Assembly: GCF_030936135.1 (NCBI RefSeq)
Contig: NC_082620.1
Location: forward strand, 3,410,001-3,474,000
Reading direction: 5' to 3'
Source: Gavia stellata
Taxonomy: Eukaryota > Chordata > Aves > Gaviiformes > Gaviidae
Length of the DNA: 64,000 nucleotides
The notes under the pieces are model-generated. The model worked only from the letters and a program-made list of their open reading frames with translations. It had not been told where the DNA came from and did no database searches. Positions 26,123 through 47,161 of this stretch are shown piece by piece (position 1 is the first letter of the stretch; each line of letters begins with the position of its first letter). The position numbers were made by a program, and so were the translations under genes.

Positions 26123-29100
26123 TCACAGAGTTGAGGCAGTCAGATTTAAATTTGGAGCTGTTCTGTAGCATCCAGGTTTGTTTTGTTCCCTCTGCTGAGA
26201 AGCACTGCTAAATGTGAAGTGTGTCAAGTGGGTGAGGTTCAGAAGCTGGTCAGTTCGGGTTCCTCCTGACACTCTGGACACCGAGTTCTGGAATCCAAAT
26301 GAAAAGGATATTAATCAAAGAATGCCGAAGTGACTTCTCCCATTTTGATGAAGATTGGTGAGCTGAACAGGCTTTTGCCTGTTATCCAGCTCCATTAGCT
26401 TTTTTGTGTCTGTGCACACCAGCAGCAGAAGAAAAATGTTTCCCTGTGGAGATAAGGAGATAATCTTCCAGGCGTTTCCATTTGCTCAGTCATTGATGAG
26501 TATCAGACCCTTTAGAGAGACGGGATTGCAATTCCCATCTGTGCAATTCACAACATCTCCAGGGACTCTTAACAGGCTATTCTTACCAGGCGAGGATGGT
26601 GAGAAGGCTTCTCTTCCAGTGAAGCTCGCAGATCCAAACTGCTGAGCGTGGGGTTGCTGGAAGGGATGATATTTTTCCAGCCAGCCAGGCAATGCTGTGA
26701 AAAGAGATGGGAATGCTGCATTAGAGTGCTTTACCCTTTCTAATCTGTTGTGGCCTGTTAGTTCTAAATAATAACTTCTGCACAGCAAGGTTTTAGCAGG
26801 TAATTAATTAATTTCTGAGGAGTTTTATATGACTAACAGGAAAGAGAAGAAAGCTCTAATGAAGCAAAACTACATAGCTGTCCCCTCTTCCACTTTCACT
26901 GGCTAATTATTTCTAAAATGATCTCCTGCTTTGTGAACTCAAGCACCCGACCTCTCTGAACCTATCTTAACTGACTCATCCAGTTCCCTAAACCTCAAAA
27001 CCTCTTCCCCAGAAATCTCTAGGCCAGGGCTAGGTCTGAGTACTAATACTGCCTGCAGCATTGTCTAGTGTCTGGAATACGGGACCAACTCTACAAAACC
27101 AGTTTTAAATCCAACCTTGCCACTATTGATTTTGCCTGGCCCCTATACACTGTGAATACTTCACAGGAGTTTGTCTTTTAGACTCTGTAACATCTGTGGA
27201 AAGAAACACAGGCACTCTTAGGTATGGTTCATCGTGTTGAAAGGTCAATGCCTGAAGTAAGTCAGCTGAATCATGCACCAGAAGTATACAGCTCCATATA
27301 GCACTTTTTTTTTTTCCTCAGTGTAAAGCATTTGGAGATATGTCATATACTTTATGCCAGTTACACAAAGGTATGAACTCAGAAGCAAACACCAATAGCT
27401 TTTCTTGTTATCTCAGCAATGCAGATCAGAAATTTCAGTGGAAACCCTGCCAGGGGGATGAGTCCCAGATTCTCTTTCCTTCTTGTGCTGTAACAATGCC
27501 TGGCCCGTGCTGTGCCATCAGTATCAGCAAGAAGACAGCAACTTACCGAAGGTAATGCTAGATTGTCTGCTGGTTCAAAGCTCTTCCTGCGATGGGCTTT
27601 GTATTTGTACGCAGGCTTAAGAGTAGACCTGGGAATGCTGACCCTGCAACCACACAAGGGAAGTAATTGCCTACACCTTCCACAAGGCAGAGGAAATCTG
27701 CATGCCTTCACCACTCAGAATCAAAGGGTCTAATCCCAAACTGAACCAAGCAAAAACAGTTTTGGATTAGGGCATTAGACACTTAACATGTACATTCAGA
27801 TTCTGGACCAAATTCAGATAAAAACATGCATTTCTCACTGACTTCAAAACTGTTTCTGCTTATGGAAAAGATCAGTGGGGAGATTTTAAGCAAGAGATAT
27901 CTCTGCCTTGAGAACAGCAACCTTCTACAGAGCTATTTTGATGCTGTTTTTTCCTCACATGATGAGTTTTTTCTTCCCTATTGTTTCCTTGAGTTCTGCA
28001 TATTACAAATCAATAATTCTTATCTACCTGACATAGGCTGGCTCCTCCAGTACCTCTGGGGGCTGGTGAGTACGTGGGATCTTACACATGGGGCAGGCAG
28101 ATTCTGAATCCACAGGGACAGTGAAGAGGCGCTGGTTTAATCGATAACAGTAAACACCTACCACAGAATAACGAAACATCGTGGTATTTCTAATTTGTCA
28201 GGAGGTTCCTCAACCCAGTCAATAAAGCTGTGTTCTACCACAGTGCCACACATGCATTCTACAGAAAGAGCTGCTTTTCCTGAAATATCTTTTACATTTC
28301 CTGTCCCCAAATAAGTTCCTAAAAAGCAAACCCAAAACTTCAACCTCCTCAGCTTAAAAAGAGAACATTAGCCAATTACAAGAAACACTGACAAAATAAG
28401 ATGACACTGATTGAAAGAGGATCCCTAGAAGACTCAAGTATCTTTGGAGTAGGAAGCTTAATCTGATTTAGAAGCTGCAGCTAAAAATAACGCATTCTTC
28501 CTTGTCTTGCATGATTGTGGGGTGCTCTCAGAACAACAGGCAAAGACTGCTCAGTTGTTTGTTCACAGAAATTGGATTAGGAAGAAATCTGATCTTACAC
28601 TTATGGGAACTGGTTATCAAATCTGGTTCTTGTTCAGAAGCTATGTAATCCAGAGCCTTGGGCCTAAAGAAACACACAAACAAATCAGTTAGTGACAGGG
28701 GGGCAGGCCCTGTGAACAGCCCCACCTTTTCCAAGCATACATTTCTGACTGGGAGGTAAACAAAGGCCGACAAAGCCACCCTTACGATTTCCCACTCCAG
28801 TCAGACTATACTTCTCATTACTCTAAAGGGATACATTGCTGCCTCAGCCCATACCCACTTACTCCAGGTGCTGCTCGTGAATACAGGCTTCTTTGTTGGC
28901 CTGTCGGAACTTGTGCAGCTCAGCAAAGTATTGATCCGATTTTTCTGCTACTGAAGAGTCTGTATCTAGGAGTCCTGAGAACACCAAGGAAAGAGAACAG
29001 TTCAAGGATGTACTGAATTTGGGAAAGCACCAAAGCAAGCCTCACGCAAAATGGTCAAAACAACCAAAGTTCTGAAGCATCAAAATGAGAAGAGCACACC

Positions 29101-31389
29101 ATCATGTCAAGCCAGAGATTTACTGTGTGGTTTGGGTCCCTCACTGCGTTCATTCATTTCAGTTACTTGGTATCCCCTCTGACCCCACTCAGCTTTGCCT
29201 TTTGCTGCCTGGATTCCCATATCACTACCACTTCACTGTTCCAGAGAAGCACAGGTCACCTCTGGCCTGGATGGGGAATGACTTCTGACAAAACTGCAGC
29301 TCCTCTGCTGAGATCTGCTACGTGGGCTCTAGGTCTGCTGTTCTGTCACACCACAAATTAAAAGGGGATGTAAACTGTGTTTTAACTCTTCATATTACCA
29401 TATCATGCTGAGAGCTTTAATTCAGGTTTAGGATTCACCTGCAATCCAGTCATAGCCCAGGAAAGGACGCATGGACCAGCTGCTCACAGGCATGGTATAG
29501 TCTTCAGGGTCAGACTGAAAAGTCATATGACCAGCTTCCTTTAGGGAAGAAAACAATTCATAAACACTTCCGATACATCTAGCAGGACATTCAAAGGTAC
29601 AGCTTAGGAGATAACTGGCAGCTGTTCAAATGGGACAGCTGTGGCTTAGTTTGAGGCTGGATTCTATCTATGCCTCTACCAGTAATTCGCTCACCAGCCC
29701 TCTTCTCAATTCATAAAATAGAAAGAGGTAGGTGACCTGCCCAGGCTAAGGCAGTATTTTTCAGGGCTTTAAACAAAATCCTGACTTCCCTGCATCACAC
29801 ATCCCCAAACACCAGGCCACCTGCACTGCCTTGGAGGATGATCACGGCAATAGCCTGCCCTTCACACTGAAGGACACAAGCTATGTAGCAGCAGCACTGC
29901 ACCAGGCTGCTCTCCCTGAGCATATGAATCACATACGCAAATGACAAGGAGTCTTACAGTGAAGTGCTACAGTTTGCTTGTCTTTGATTCAAGGGCTAAG
30001 GAAAGCAGGGACTGAACAAACTGCCAACAGCCCCTGGCTGCTAAGGCTGGGAGCAGTTCTGATCGCAACTTCCAATTTACACAGTGGGAAAGGGCAAGTA
30101 ACGTTCTCCTGACCCTTTCTCCCCATCCTTCTATTGACTTATGAAAATGAGCAAAGCGTTGGTTTCACCATTTACCTTCAACTCTTTGGACTGAGATGTC
30201 AGTAAGGTTGATTTACAGACTGTGGGCTCTCTAATGACCACGTGCTGCTTGCTGGTCTCTTCACTTTGTATGTGGCTCAGTGATGGCTCCAGATGCCCCT
30301 TAAGCTGTTTTTTCTCATGGAGACCATGTAGCAGAGTGGACTGTTTTCTGTTCTCTCCATGTCCCAGAAGGAAGGATTCTTCCTCCAGACTTCCTCGAGC
30401 ACGGCCATCCCTATCCACTCTGGAGGTTTCTCTGCCACACGTAATGATTGCCGACACTGACATAACATTCTCTTTCCCAGAAAAGCTGGAATCCAAACCT
30501 ACTGCTTCCTGCATCTTTGCTTGTTGTTGCTGAACCCCTCTGTCATTGCTGCTGTGTTTAAGAGACGAACAGAGGGCTTCTCTGGCTGCGTAAGCTCTGG
30601 GTTCCACAGACACCAACATTGTAGGCTCAGCTGTAGACTTCACAGCATTGACCTGATTTTCCTTCTGTAAGGACAGAGACTCTCATACCACATGGCATCA
30701 TTCAGATTACAAATACCTTTCATTAGGACATTTCACTCAGTAAGAGCAAATCAACCTCTCATTCTAGTCTGCTCACCCCTTTAAATTCCTGTAGGGAAAA
30801 CAGCAAAATCCTTATATTATTCATGAGACATTATTATGTGTTTGGAGAAGATAAGAAAGGGATCCACTTCCAGCTAAATGCAGCTCTTCCCAATTTGAGG
30901 AATCGCTAAACTTTCAGCCTTTGTGCTTAGAAGAAATAAAAGGATTATGTTCCACAATGCTCATTCCTATTTTAGATTAAGAAACCTACATTTCTTTGGC
31001 AGGAATTGATCTCTGAACCCTTTGCAAGAAGCATACATTTGAGACCACAGGACAAACAATAAAAGAAAAGTCTAGCTACTTTTCTAACAGACTCCATATT
31101 CCACTTTCTACCAACTGTTCCATGTCCGTATGTCTCCTTTACCACACCATTCCATAGGCAGAGCCGCTGCCTAGCATAATTTGCTTCCCAGCCCTTCTAG
31201 CACAGACACAACACATACCCCTCTCGTGGGCAAGGGGACTGATCTTTCAGTAGCTGTTCTACTACGAAGAGATGCTGGGAAGAGTGGCTTGCTGGGAAGT
31301 CTTTTTCTGAGCTCTTCCTGCTTCATTCTGAGCCTTTGTAGAAGGTCCTGGTTGGCCTGACGCAGCCTCTTCAGGTGCTCTAACTCCAT
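26123..31389 (-). CDS. MIIP: Migration and invasion inhibitory protein, complete CDS (478 aa)
   Basis: Orthologue of human MIIP (IIp45), which binds IGFBP2 and restrains cell migration; reported partners also include HDAC6 and CDC20. Nine coding exons: 31219-31389, 30176-30664, 29439-29538, 28863-28974, 28599-28663, 28028-28157, 27547-27643, 26587-26694, 26123-26287; all splices are GT-AG and phases agree, total 1,437 bp. Diagnostic segments: RPFLGYDWIAG (human RPYLGYDWIAG), CVYCYRLNQRLF (human CVYCYRVNRRLF), AHRRKSFEPADNLALP (human IHRRKSFDASDTLALP), then HCLAGW. The N-terminus (MELEHLKRLRQANQDLLQRL) is Leu-rich and likely helical or coiled-coil. The ATG lies one base after the acceptor of its exon, so a noncoding exon precedes it, probably in the CpG island at 33 kb. 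The protein is longer than human (388 aa), mainly through the 163-codon second coding exon. Confidence 0.92.
28028..28663 (-). CDS. MIIP: MIIP exons encoding a CxxC-x17-CxxC motif
   Basis: Two neighbouring exons (28599-28663 and 28028-28157) together encode CVYC, 17 residues, then CPMC. The first cysteine codon is split T|GT across the intron. Human MIIP has the same CVYC...CRLC arrangement with the same spacing. A paired CxxC layout is typical of zinc ribbons or knuckles, so a metal-binding fold is plausible. This is an inference from spacing, not an established property that I know of. Confidence 0.7.
29650..29765 (+). repeat. Probable MIR fragment in MIIP intron
   Basis: Plus-strand similarity to MIR: GGATTCTATCTATGCCTCTA, CCAGTAA, then CTCTTCTCAATTCATAAAAT in the right order. 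Weak and diverged. Confidence 0.4.
30176..30664 (-). CDS. MIIP: MIIP large exon, 163 codons, low-complexity region
   Basis: This phase 0-0 exon carries most of the extra length of the bird protein. It is rich in Ser, Glu, Lys and Gln (including QQQQ), has no obvious globular domain, and is probably disordered. Human MIIP has a Ser/Pro-rich disordered stretch in the corresponding place. Acceptor TTACAG|AAGG at 30664 and donor AAG|GTAAAT at 30176 bound it. An antisense open frame at 30222-30533 is a shadow. Confidence 0.85.
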
Positions 31390-32949
31390 CCTATGAAAAC
31401 ATTTTCCTGTAAAGCCAGAGGAAGGGTGAACTATGTGAATGGAAGCATTAAGTGTAGAAGCAGACTCAGGAGCAGCCACTTTCAGAGGATTTTTCATAAA
31501 AACCACTTAGAGCTGTTGGAACGTTGGGAGTGTTGATCATTGCTCCTGAGAAATCAGCCAGTCTCAAAACTCTTTACGCTAAGAACTACCACCACTGCAT
31601 ACTTCTCTCCCCTCAGATGTACTGTCAAATATTTTGCACCCAGAAACTGGTAGCTGACTGAAAAGAGACAAGACACTCTTACAGAGGAAACAGTAAACAT
31701 GAAAATAGTCACATCAAAAAGCTAAATAAGAGACATTTGATTCAGAAGCTGATTATTTAGGACAACTTTATGTAATTCTACTTTAATGTTCTTTTTAAGC
31801 ATCAAAATTGATATTGTGGTAATACCAGGATGCTTGTAAGTTCAAAATACGGATAAAGAATACAAATGCATTTGCTACATCCAAAAGAAATATTGAGTCA
31901 TAACTGTCCTCCAAGTTCCCCAGGCAGGAAGACTCCAAAAGGCTCAATTACTACTCAGGACTAGGGCTCAGACAATTCCAATCCCACACATTAACCACTA
32001 AGGGTTACTGCCCTTTTATTAGAAGAGGGCAAAAAAAAGGAGTTAATAGATAAAGCTTTGTTTGACTGTAAGGTCGTAACGCTGTTCAACACGTTTACAA
32101 TACCACAAGCTCCTCTGAATTTGCACAAGGTTTGTGTTTTTTTTTTTTAATACAACAAAACTCTAAACCCAAAACTCCACATTGCTTTTGGCTAGAGTGA
32201 TCAATTATGTTCTCAAGTAAAACTATGTGCTCCTCGAAAAGCTTGTGTTCCGAAGGATCCCTAAACCCTTCTTGAAAGCTCATCTGATTTGTTTTTGTGT
32301 CTGGTACCTTGGCAACTGGACGTGAGGAATCAAATGCATATGCTGTACAACAGCACTGGGAGGAGCAAAGAGCAGCGCTAACAATCACAAAACTACAACA
32401 TATCTTTTTGTTAGAAGAAATAAGTGAGAGGTGCACTACTGGACATAAACCAGAAACACCAGTCTTGAGGCACTAAATTTGAGATCATTTGAACAAAACA
32501 GAAATTCTCACAGTATTCACAGGACAAAGCTAACAGCATCCTCTCATCATTGCTCATCAGAAAGCTAATACTCTGAAAACAACATTAGTCAAGGGACTTT
32601 CTGGAAGGGTTTTACCAGATGAGATCCACTCTTAGCATAATCTACAGAAGCTGTTAGTCCTTCATGCTCAACCCCACGGGCTCAAGCTTATAAAACTGCT
32701 TCAGTCTGAATCCTTTGCGAAAAGGAGCTTGGCTTCTCGCAGTTAAAAATAAATAATGGTTGTCTCGGCAGCTAAGAACTAGCATCTCCACAAGCAAGTT
32801 GCCTAACACCTATGCGGAGCTTCCCAGAGCTGTTTCTGCGCAGACGCGCCGGTTCGGCTCTCCCATGCCCACGAGGAAGGGGAACGGCCGTGGGCGTTGT
32901 AGAATTCCCCTTCCCTCTGCAAGAGGCCAGTCTGGCAGCCGATAGAGAA

Positions 32950-33400
32950 GTGGTAAACCCTCCCTCCAGAGTACGGGGTGCGGAGCCTGCGAGTCTCGCC
33001 AGCCCAAGCGGCTCCAGGGCTACGGACGTTCAAACTCCCCACGCTCCCCTCCCGCCGACCCCGCGTTTTCAGGCCCACCTGTGCCGCACCCCGCCGCTCC
33101 GAACCGCCGGGTCGGCAGGCGATCCCGCGGCCGGGGGATCCCCGCCCTCGCTCCAGCCGCCGCCGGGATTCCCCACGGCGGCCCCGGCCCGGCCGTTCCC
33201 GCAGCCGAGCGGCCGCCCGCCGAGGATGAGCCCGCCCCGCGGCTCCCGGCATGCGCGGGGCCCGAGGCGCCGCCCGGCAGCGGCCCGGCCCGGCCCGGCC
33301 CGGCGAGGAGGCGGGGGACCTCCCGAGCCGCGGGCCGCAGAGCCGGCAGGGTGCTGGAGAAGGGCAGGAGGCGGCCCCCAACTTGCTCCTTTGGGGTTCG
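32950..33400 (-). promoter_or_regulatory. CpG island at the MIIP 5' end, with candidate noncoding exon 1
   Basis: A strongly GC- and CpG-rich block, unlike the AT-rich flanks, lies 1.6-2 kb upstream of the MIIP start codon. A CACAG|GTGGGC donor at 33079 (minus strand) could end a noncoding first exon joining the acceptor at 31390. An NRF1-like half site (GCATGCGC) and CTCCCGGCATGC, which resembles part of a ZNF143 site, lie at about 33,245-33,256. The open frames here, up to 210 codons, are long only because of base composition. Confidence 0.65.
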
Positions 33401-33861
33401 TTAAATGGCCACAGCTCACTGTCCGAGCTTCCCCCAGCAGCTAAAAGGGAAAACTACTGAACGTGTACCACTGGAAATCTGCCTTTTTCTCTTCTAACAC
33501 GCACGCACTTTTTCTCTTCTCACTGTCAACTGAGACTACTGATTCACCACGTCAGTCCATTAACGCAGTATTTGCTGACCATTACCTTCCTACAACATTC
33601 TCAAGAAATCACTGATTCAATACCAACATTTTTAGTGTAACTTAAGAAGGAATCTCCCAACCTCCCTAAGAGAAAATTCAGTATTGTTGCTCTCCTTGTT
33701 AATTTTCTTAATAAGAACACAGATAAAAGGTCACTATTGTCAAACATGCCATTTACTATAACACAGTAGTGTATCATCATCTGAATATATTATACTTACT
33801 CTCGAAGGCTTTGTATCGCGACATGCAGAATGCATCGGGAGAAATATTTTTCCAATTCATT

Positions 33862-36674
33862 TTTATTTTGGTTTCCATTGTTTACAGCATTGATACAGGA
33901 ATAATTCATGCAAATTTATCACCTTAAATACAGCAGAGAGAAAACTCACTGGTAAGAGTATTTTGAAGAGCTCCATCAACATAACACAATGAGAAAAATA
34001 AGTAGCAGCAATAAGATAAAGTGCATTTAGCTGACCTTCTTTAATAAGAGTTTGGGGAAGACTGGTTTTGGAATTACCTGTTCTAAGGATTAGTTTATCA
34101 TTCTTTAGGAAAATCGGAAGAGAACAGCCTCCTTGCTGATAGCGTTCATTCCCCCACCACTCTGAATTAAAGTAGTACAGCTGTATTTTAAGAGGAATCC
34201 AGCTCATAGGCCTTTCTGTTAAAAGTTTGATTCTTGATCACTCAGGCTTCTAGGGACAAAGGTTACACACATACTTAAAAATTCTTCCCTCCCGTGTTAG
34301 CAGATTTGCTTCTTAAAAAATTCAAGTGGTTCTTTCCCCCTTTCTATAGGTTAGGTTTCAGCAGTACAGCAAGAATGCCTACCTCACCAAAAGCTGATCA
34401 GTGTCAGAAATGCACACATTGGCAAGACACCAGATTCTAAGAACCCATCAATCTCTTTTCCCTTTACAGATCAGACACCGGCTTAAAGGTCAGCTCATTT
34501 ATCAGATTTCCCCTAAAGGCCTGCTGAAGAGATGCTAACAGCATGTCAAGCAAGGTCAGCGTTTCAGGTAGCCTAGAGCTGCCGAGCAGTCATACATCAT
34601 CATCTCCCTCTACCTGGAACTGACAATTTCCTGGTGTATTAGGGATGATTCCACTTACTCCAGTACACTTCACCACAAGCCTAGAGAACACATCTCCAGA
34701 GGCAAGGACTCAAATTTCTTTCTTACTCATTCTCAGATCTGATCCAAGCTGTATTTATGTCCTGGTGGTTGCCTCAGGAAACCAACCAAGGCCAGTGAAG
34801 CCCTCTGATGAAAACTGCTTTTTGGTTTGGGTTGGAGTCAAAGCTGTCTACTGGAAGTGAAAGGTTTGTTCGCTTCCTGCATTCCAGGGACATAACAAGA
34901 GTCTCACTGCCAGCTCCTACGTGATCAAGATACTTCAAGTCTTACTGCAAAACTTAGAACAGCCTAAAGTACTTACTGACATTTCACTATTTTTACTCCC
35001 TCAAGTATCAGGCAGCTTCTTCTTTCTGGAACTTTGGTGACACATGGAACAGGGGACTTGTCGCAGGCACATATATTCACACCTGAGCATGAACAAGAAA
35101 TCCTAAGGCCAGCTGATACCATTTTCAAGTGAAAAGTCTCATTGTCAATATGAAAAAACCCCCACTGCTTAGTAGTTCTGAATTCAGCTGCAACCTGCTC
35201 AAAGATAGCTCATATTCTCTACCATTTGATGCTGAACAGATTTAGGTTGTCACTAACCTCAGAACTACAGGATCTGATTCTGGATTCCTCAGACATTTTG
35301 TGGAGAACAGGAAGGTTATACCCAACACATGGCAAAATACTGACCCAAGTGGAAAAGAAACTTTGCAACATAGGAAACTGATCCTGGAACTACTGAAATC
35401 GGTGGGAATTTCTCCTCTACTGGTTCCAACGGGAAGAGACTCAAGTCCTTACAATTCTCAAATCTTATACTCCAAATTCAAAATTGCTTCAGGGCAAAAC
35501 TCATTGATTAATTTCAACTATTTGCAAACAAAGAATGTCTTTAAAAAAATAAGTTGCCTTAACCCATTCTTGCCCTGGCATGAAATGCAAGGGTCTGGTC
35601 TCCCCCCTGCCCCAGGGGAGCTGCACTTGCCAGCTCATTCTCATACTTTTAACAGAAGAGAAACAACATCAACTCATATTACTGCACAGACGATAACATC
35701 CTACGGGAACTCTACATGATGCAAAATCTCTTACAGCTTGTAATCCACATGCTGTTTTGAGGCCAAACAGTGGCAATGGAATTCCGAAGGCCTGCTTCCA
35801 GAAACACAGCTGTGCATTTCCAAAGAAAACCCCACATTCATCAGCTTATCTCATAAGACAGTTCGTTACATCCTGTCAACTGGCTTTTCTTTCCTATTTT
35901 TCTTCCTCAACAAGCTGCCAGATTATCAGCACTAGCTCCTTCACAGAAGCTAGTTATGTCTTCACAGACTATTTGTCTGTGACATTAAATGGGCCAGACT
36001 GCATTATTAAAGAGCTCTTAAGAGGAAGAAACTAACTCCAAAGACAATAAGCTTACCAAAGCAAAATCTTAGTCCCTCTTGCTCTGGAAGAGAACTGGGT
36101 TTTGTTCATAGGTTTAAACATACTAACAGTAATAAACCTTTCCATGAAGGGCCACGGTGAGTCTCTGTCATGTTCTATAATAACGGAATATTAACCTAGG
36201 AGATAGGCCTTTGCGTCTGTGTGCATGGGATCTGTGTTTAGACAAACAGCTGCTTGTCACATACATGAACTTGGGGCTTGGAAGTAAAAAGTTCTATCTT
36301 CATGTAGTAAAATGAATGACTCCATAAAGACGTGTCGGAATAACTTTTAACCTGATAAACATTTCTTTGTTTGTTTTAGGTTTGTCACTGTACCTGATTT
36401 TGGTTTAAAAAGCCCCCTGTAAATGTATGAAGCAGACATTCCTTCCGAAGTAGCCTGGTCTCACAAGAAGGAGAAAGGAAGAGTTATAAACAGCTAGTGT
36501 TTAAAGGTGGGACACAAAACGGAGAAGCAGAATCCTATTGTTCACACAGCAACTGGAAACACAGCAATAGGCTTTTGCTCATTCCCTTTAGGGAATTCCA
36601 TCACCCACCATGTTCTCTGCAGTAATTAAGAGAGCACTGAAGGGAAACAGTGTTGTTTTTCTCTTCCTCCCACA
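33862..36674 (-). other. Candidate MFN2 3' UTR and terminal region
   Basis: From the MFN2 stop codon to an AATAAA (plus-strand TTTATT at 33862-33867). That would give a 3' UTR of about 2.8 kb, comparable to the long UTR of mammalian MFN2. An ATTAAA (plus TTTAAT, near 34,040) offers a shorter end. No coding potential recognised. The region ends about 450 bp from the MIIP CpG island, so the two genes almost abut. Confidence 0.4.
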
Positions 36675-45927
<9,253 letters not shown>

Positions 45928-45931
45928 TGCG

Positions 45932-46723
45932 CTACAGGGAAAAATCCAGTAAATAAAGGTGGCTCACCAAGTGCCAACAGCTATCCAACTAACATCCTAC
46001 CAAGAACTAGATAAATACGCATTTTAAAAACAACCTTCTTTTTTTCACAAAGACATTGTTCCACTTTCTACAACTGGAAGTTACTCATATATCAGAAATA
46101 AGAAAATTCATCTTTCCTTCTCCCTTCCAATAAACAGGCCCCCAGCGATCACTCCTCCCCATCCTCCGCTTACTTTCAGGATGAGTTACGTTTTCACACG
46201 TCAGGCATGGTCAGCTCGAGTCCCTCTTGAACATGAACGACTGCAGTTTTCCTGCCTTCTCCCTCGCCCTGGCCAGACTCCGTGCCGCAGCTCTTTCGGC
46301 GACGCCGAGTCCAGCCTGTCCCCGTCCCTGCGGCAGAGGGACCAGGGGATGAGGGACGCAGGCTGCCGAGCTCCCTGGTCCATCACCAGGCTCTGCTCCC
46401 CCGCCATCCCAGTGCCCGGGGGATGCACTGGGCAGACGCTCCGGGGGGCCGCCGTCGCCTTCTCCTCAGACCTCAGGGAGCAAGCGGGGCGGGCAACGCC
46501 CGGCGCGCGCGAGGCGAAGGGCGGGAAGCGCCCCTCTCCCGCCCTCACAGGGCGGCGCGCAGCTCGCAGGGGCGGCAGGACCCTGCGGCGGCGGGTCCTC
46601 CCCTCCCCTCCCGCCCCCTGCCCTGTCCCTGTCGCCCGGGAGGCGACCCCCCGCCCCCAGCGTCCGGCCCGGCCTCGAGCGGCACCCACCTCCCCTGTCG
46701 TCAGGCACCGCCCCACCTCTCAC
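45932..46723. other. MFN2 5' UTR intron (candidate)
   Basis: The first coding exon begins four bases upstream of the ATG, after a CTGTAG acceptor (45932-45937), so a noncoding exon must lie upstream. The best candidate donor is GTGAAG|GTGAGAG at 46724, giving an intron of about 790 bp. The upper half of the interval is CpG-rich. Confidence 0.6.
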
Positions 46724-46930
46724 CTTCACCACCGCTCCCCTAAGGTCGCCATGTTAGCCCCGCGGCACCGTCAGCCCGGAGACGCACGGCGGCCCGCGTC
46801 ACCGCCACGCGACGGGCGGGCCCTTTCCCGGGGCACCATGGGAGCGGTAGTCTGAGGGCGCCGCCCCGCAAAGCCTCACGGGACGGGAGGCGGCGGCCTT
46901 CGGCACCCGCCGCAGGACTCAAACCGGCTG
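46240..46930 (-). promoter_or_regulatory. MFN2 CpG-island promoter
   Basis: A CpG-dense block about 700 bp long lies 0.3-1.0 kb upstream of the MFN2 start codon; it covers the candidate noncoding exon 1 and continues into intron 1. Two strong core-promoter motifs occur: CGCCATGTT (YY1) at 46747-46755 and GCACCATGGGAGCGGTAGT at 46833-46851, which matches the reverse complement of the ZNF143/STAF motif (ACTACAATTCCCAGCATGC type) at most positions. Both are typical of housekeeping promoters close to the TSS. Long open frames here reflect composition. Confidence 0.7.
46726..46752 (-). other. Candidate upstream ORF in the MFN2 leader (8 codons + stop)
   Basis: ATG at 46752-46750 with A at -3 and G at +4, followed by seven codons and TGA, ending just before the candidate exon-1 donor at 46724. 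The ATG is also the core of the YY1 motif, so it is translated only if transcription starts upstream of it. Whether it lies in the mature mRNA cannot be told from sequence. Confidence 0.35.
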
Positions 46931-47161
46931 GCGGTGTCACCGTGGGTAAGGGTTTAATGCGAGTTCCCCTGGCCGAGACTGCACATCTCCTGTGACAGAC
47001 TCCTAATTCATTCCAACCACCGTACTGGACAGAGGACAGACACAACAAAATCAGTGAAAAAAACCTGCTTAACAAATACATACAGCTTTTCGACATCATC
47101 TCAACGATTGGCCTAGCACGTCCCTTCGTTCGGTAACGGTTCTGGATTTCATCTAACAAGA

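Noticed and set aside
30222-30533. Plus-strand open frame opposite the large MIIP exon
   Set aside because: Shadow of the real minus-strand coding exon.
32803-33444. Open frames up to 210 codons on both strands in the MIIP CpG island
   Set aside because: Pro/Arg/Ala-rich frames on overlapping strands are produced by GC-rich composition; promoter interpretation fits better.
46181-46855. Open frames up to 224 codons in the MFN2 CpG island
   Set aside because: Same compositional artefact; contradicted by MFN2 promoter context.
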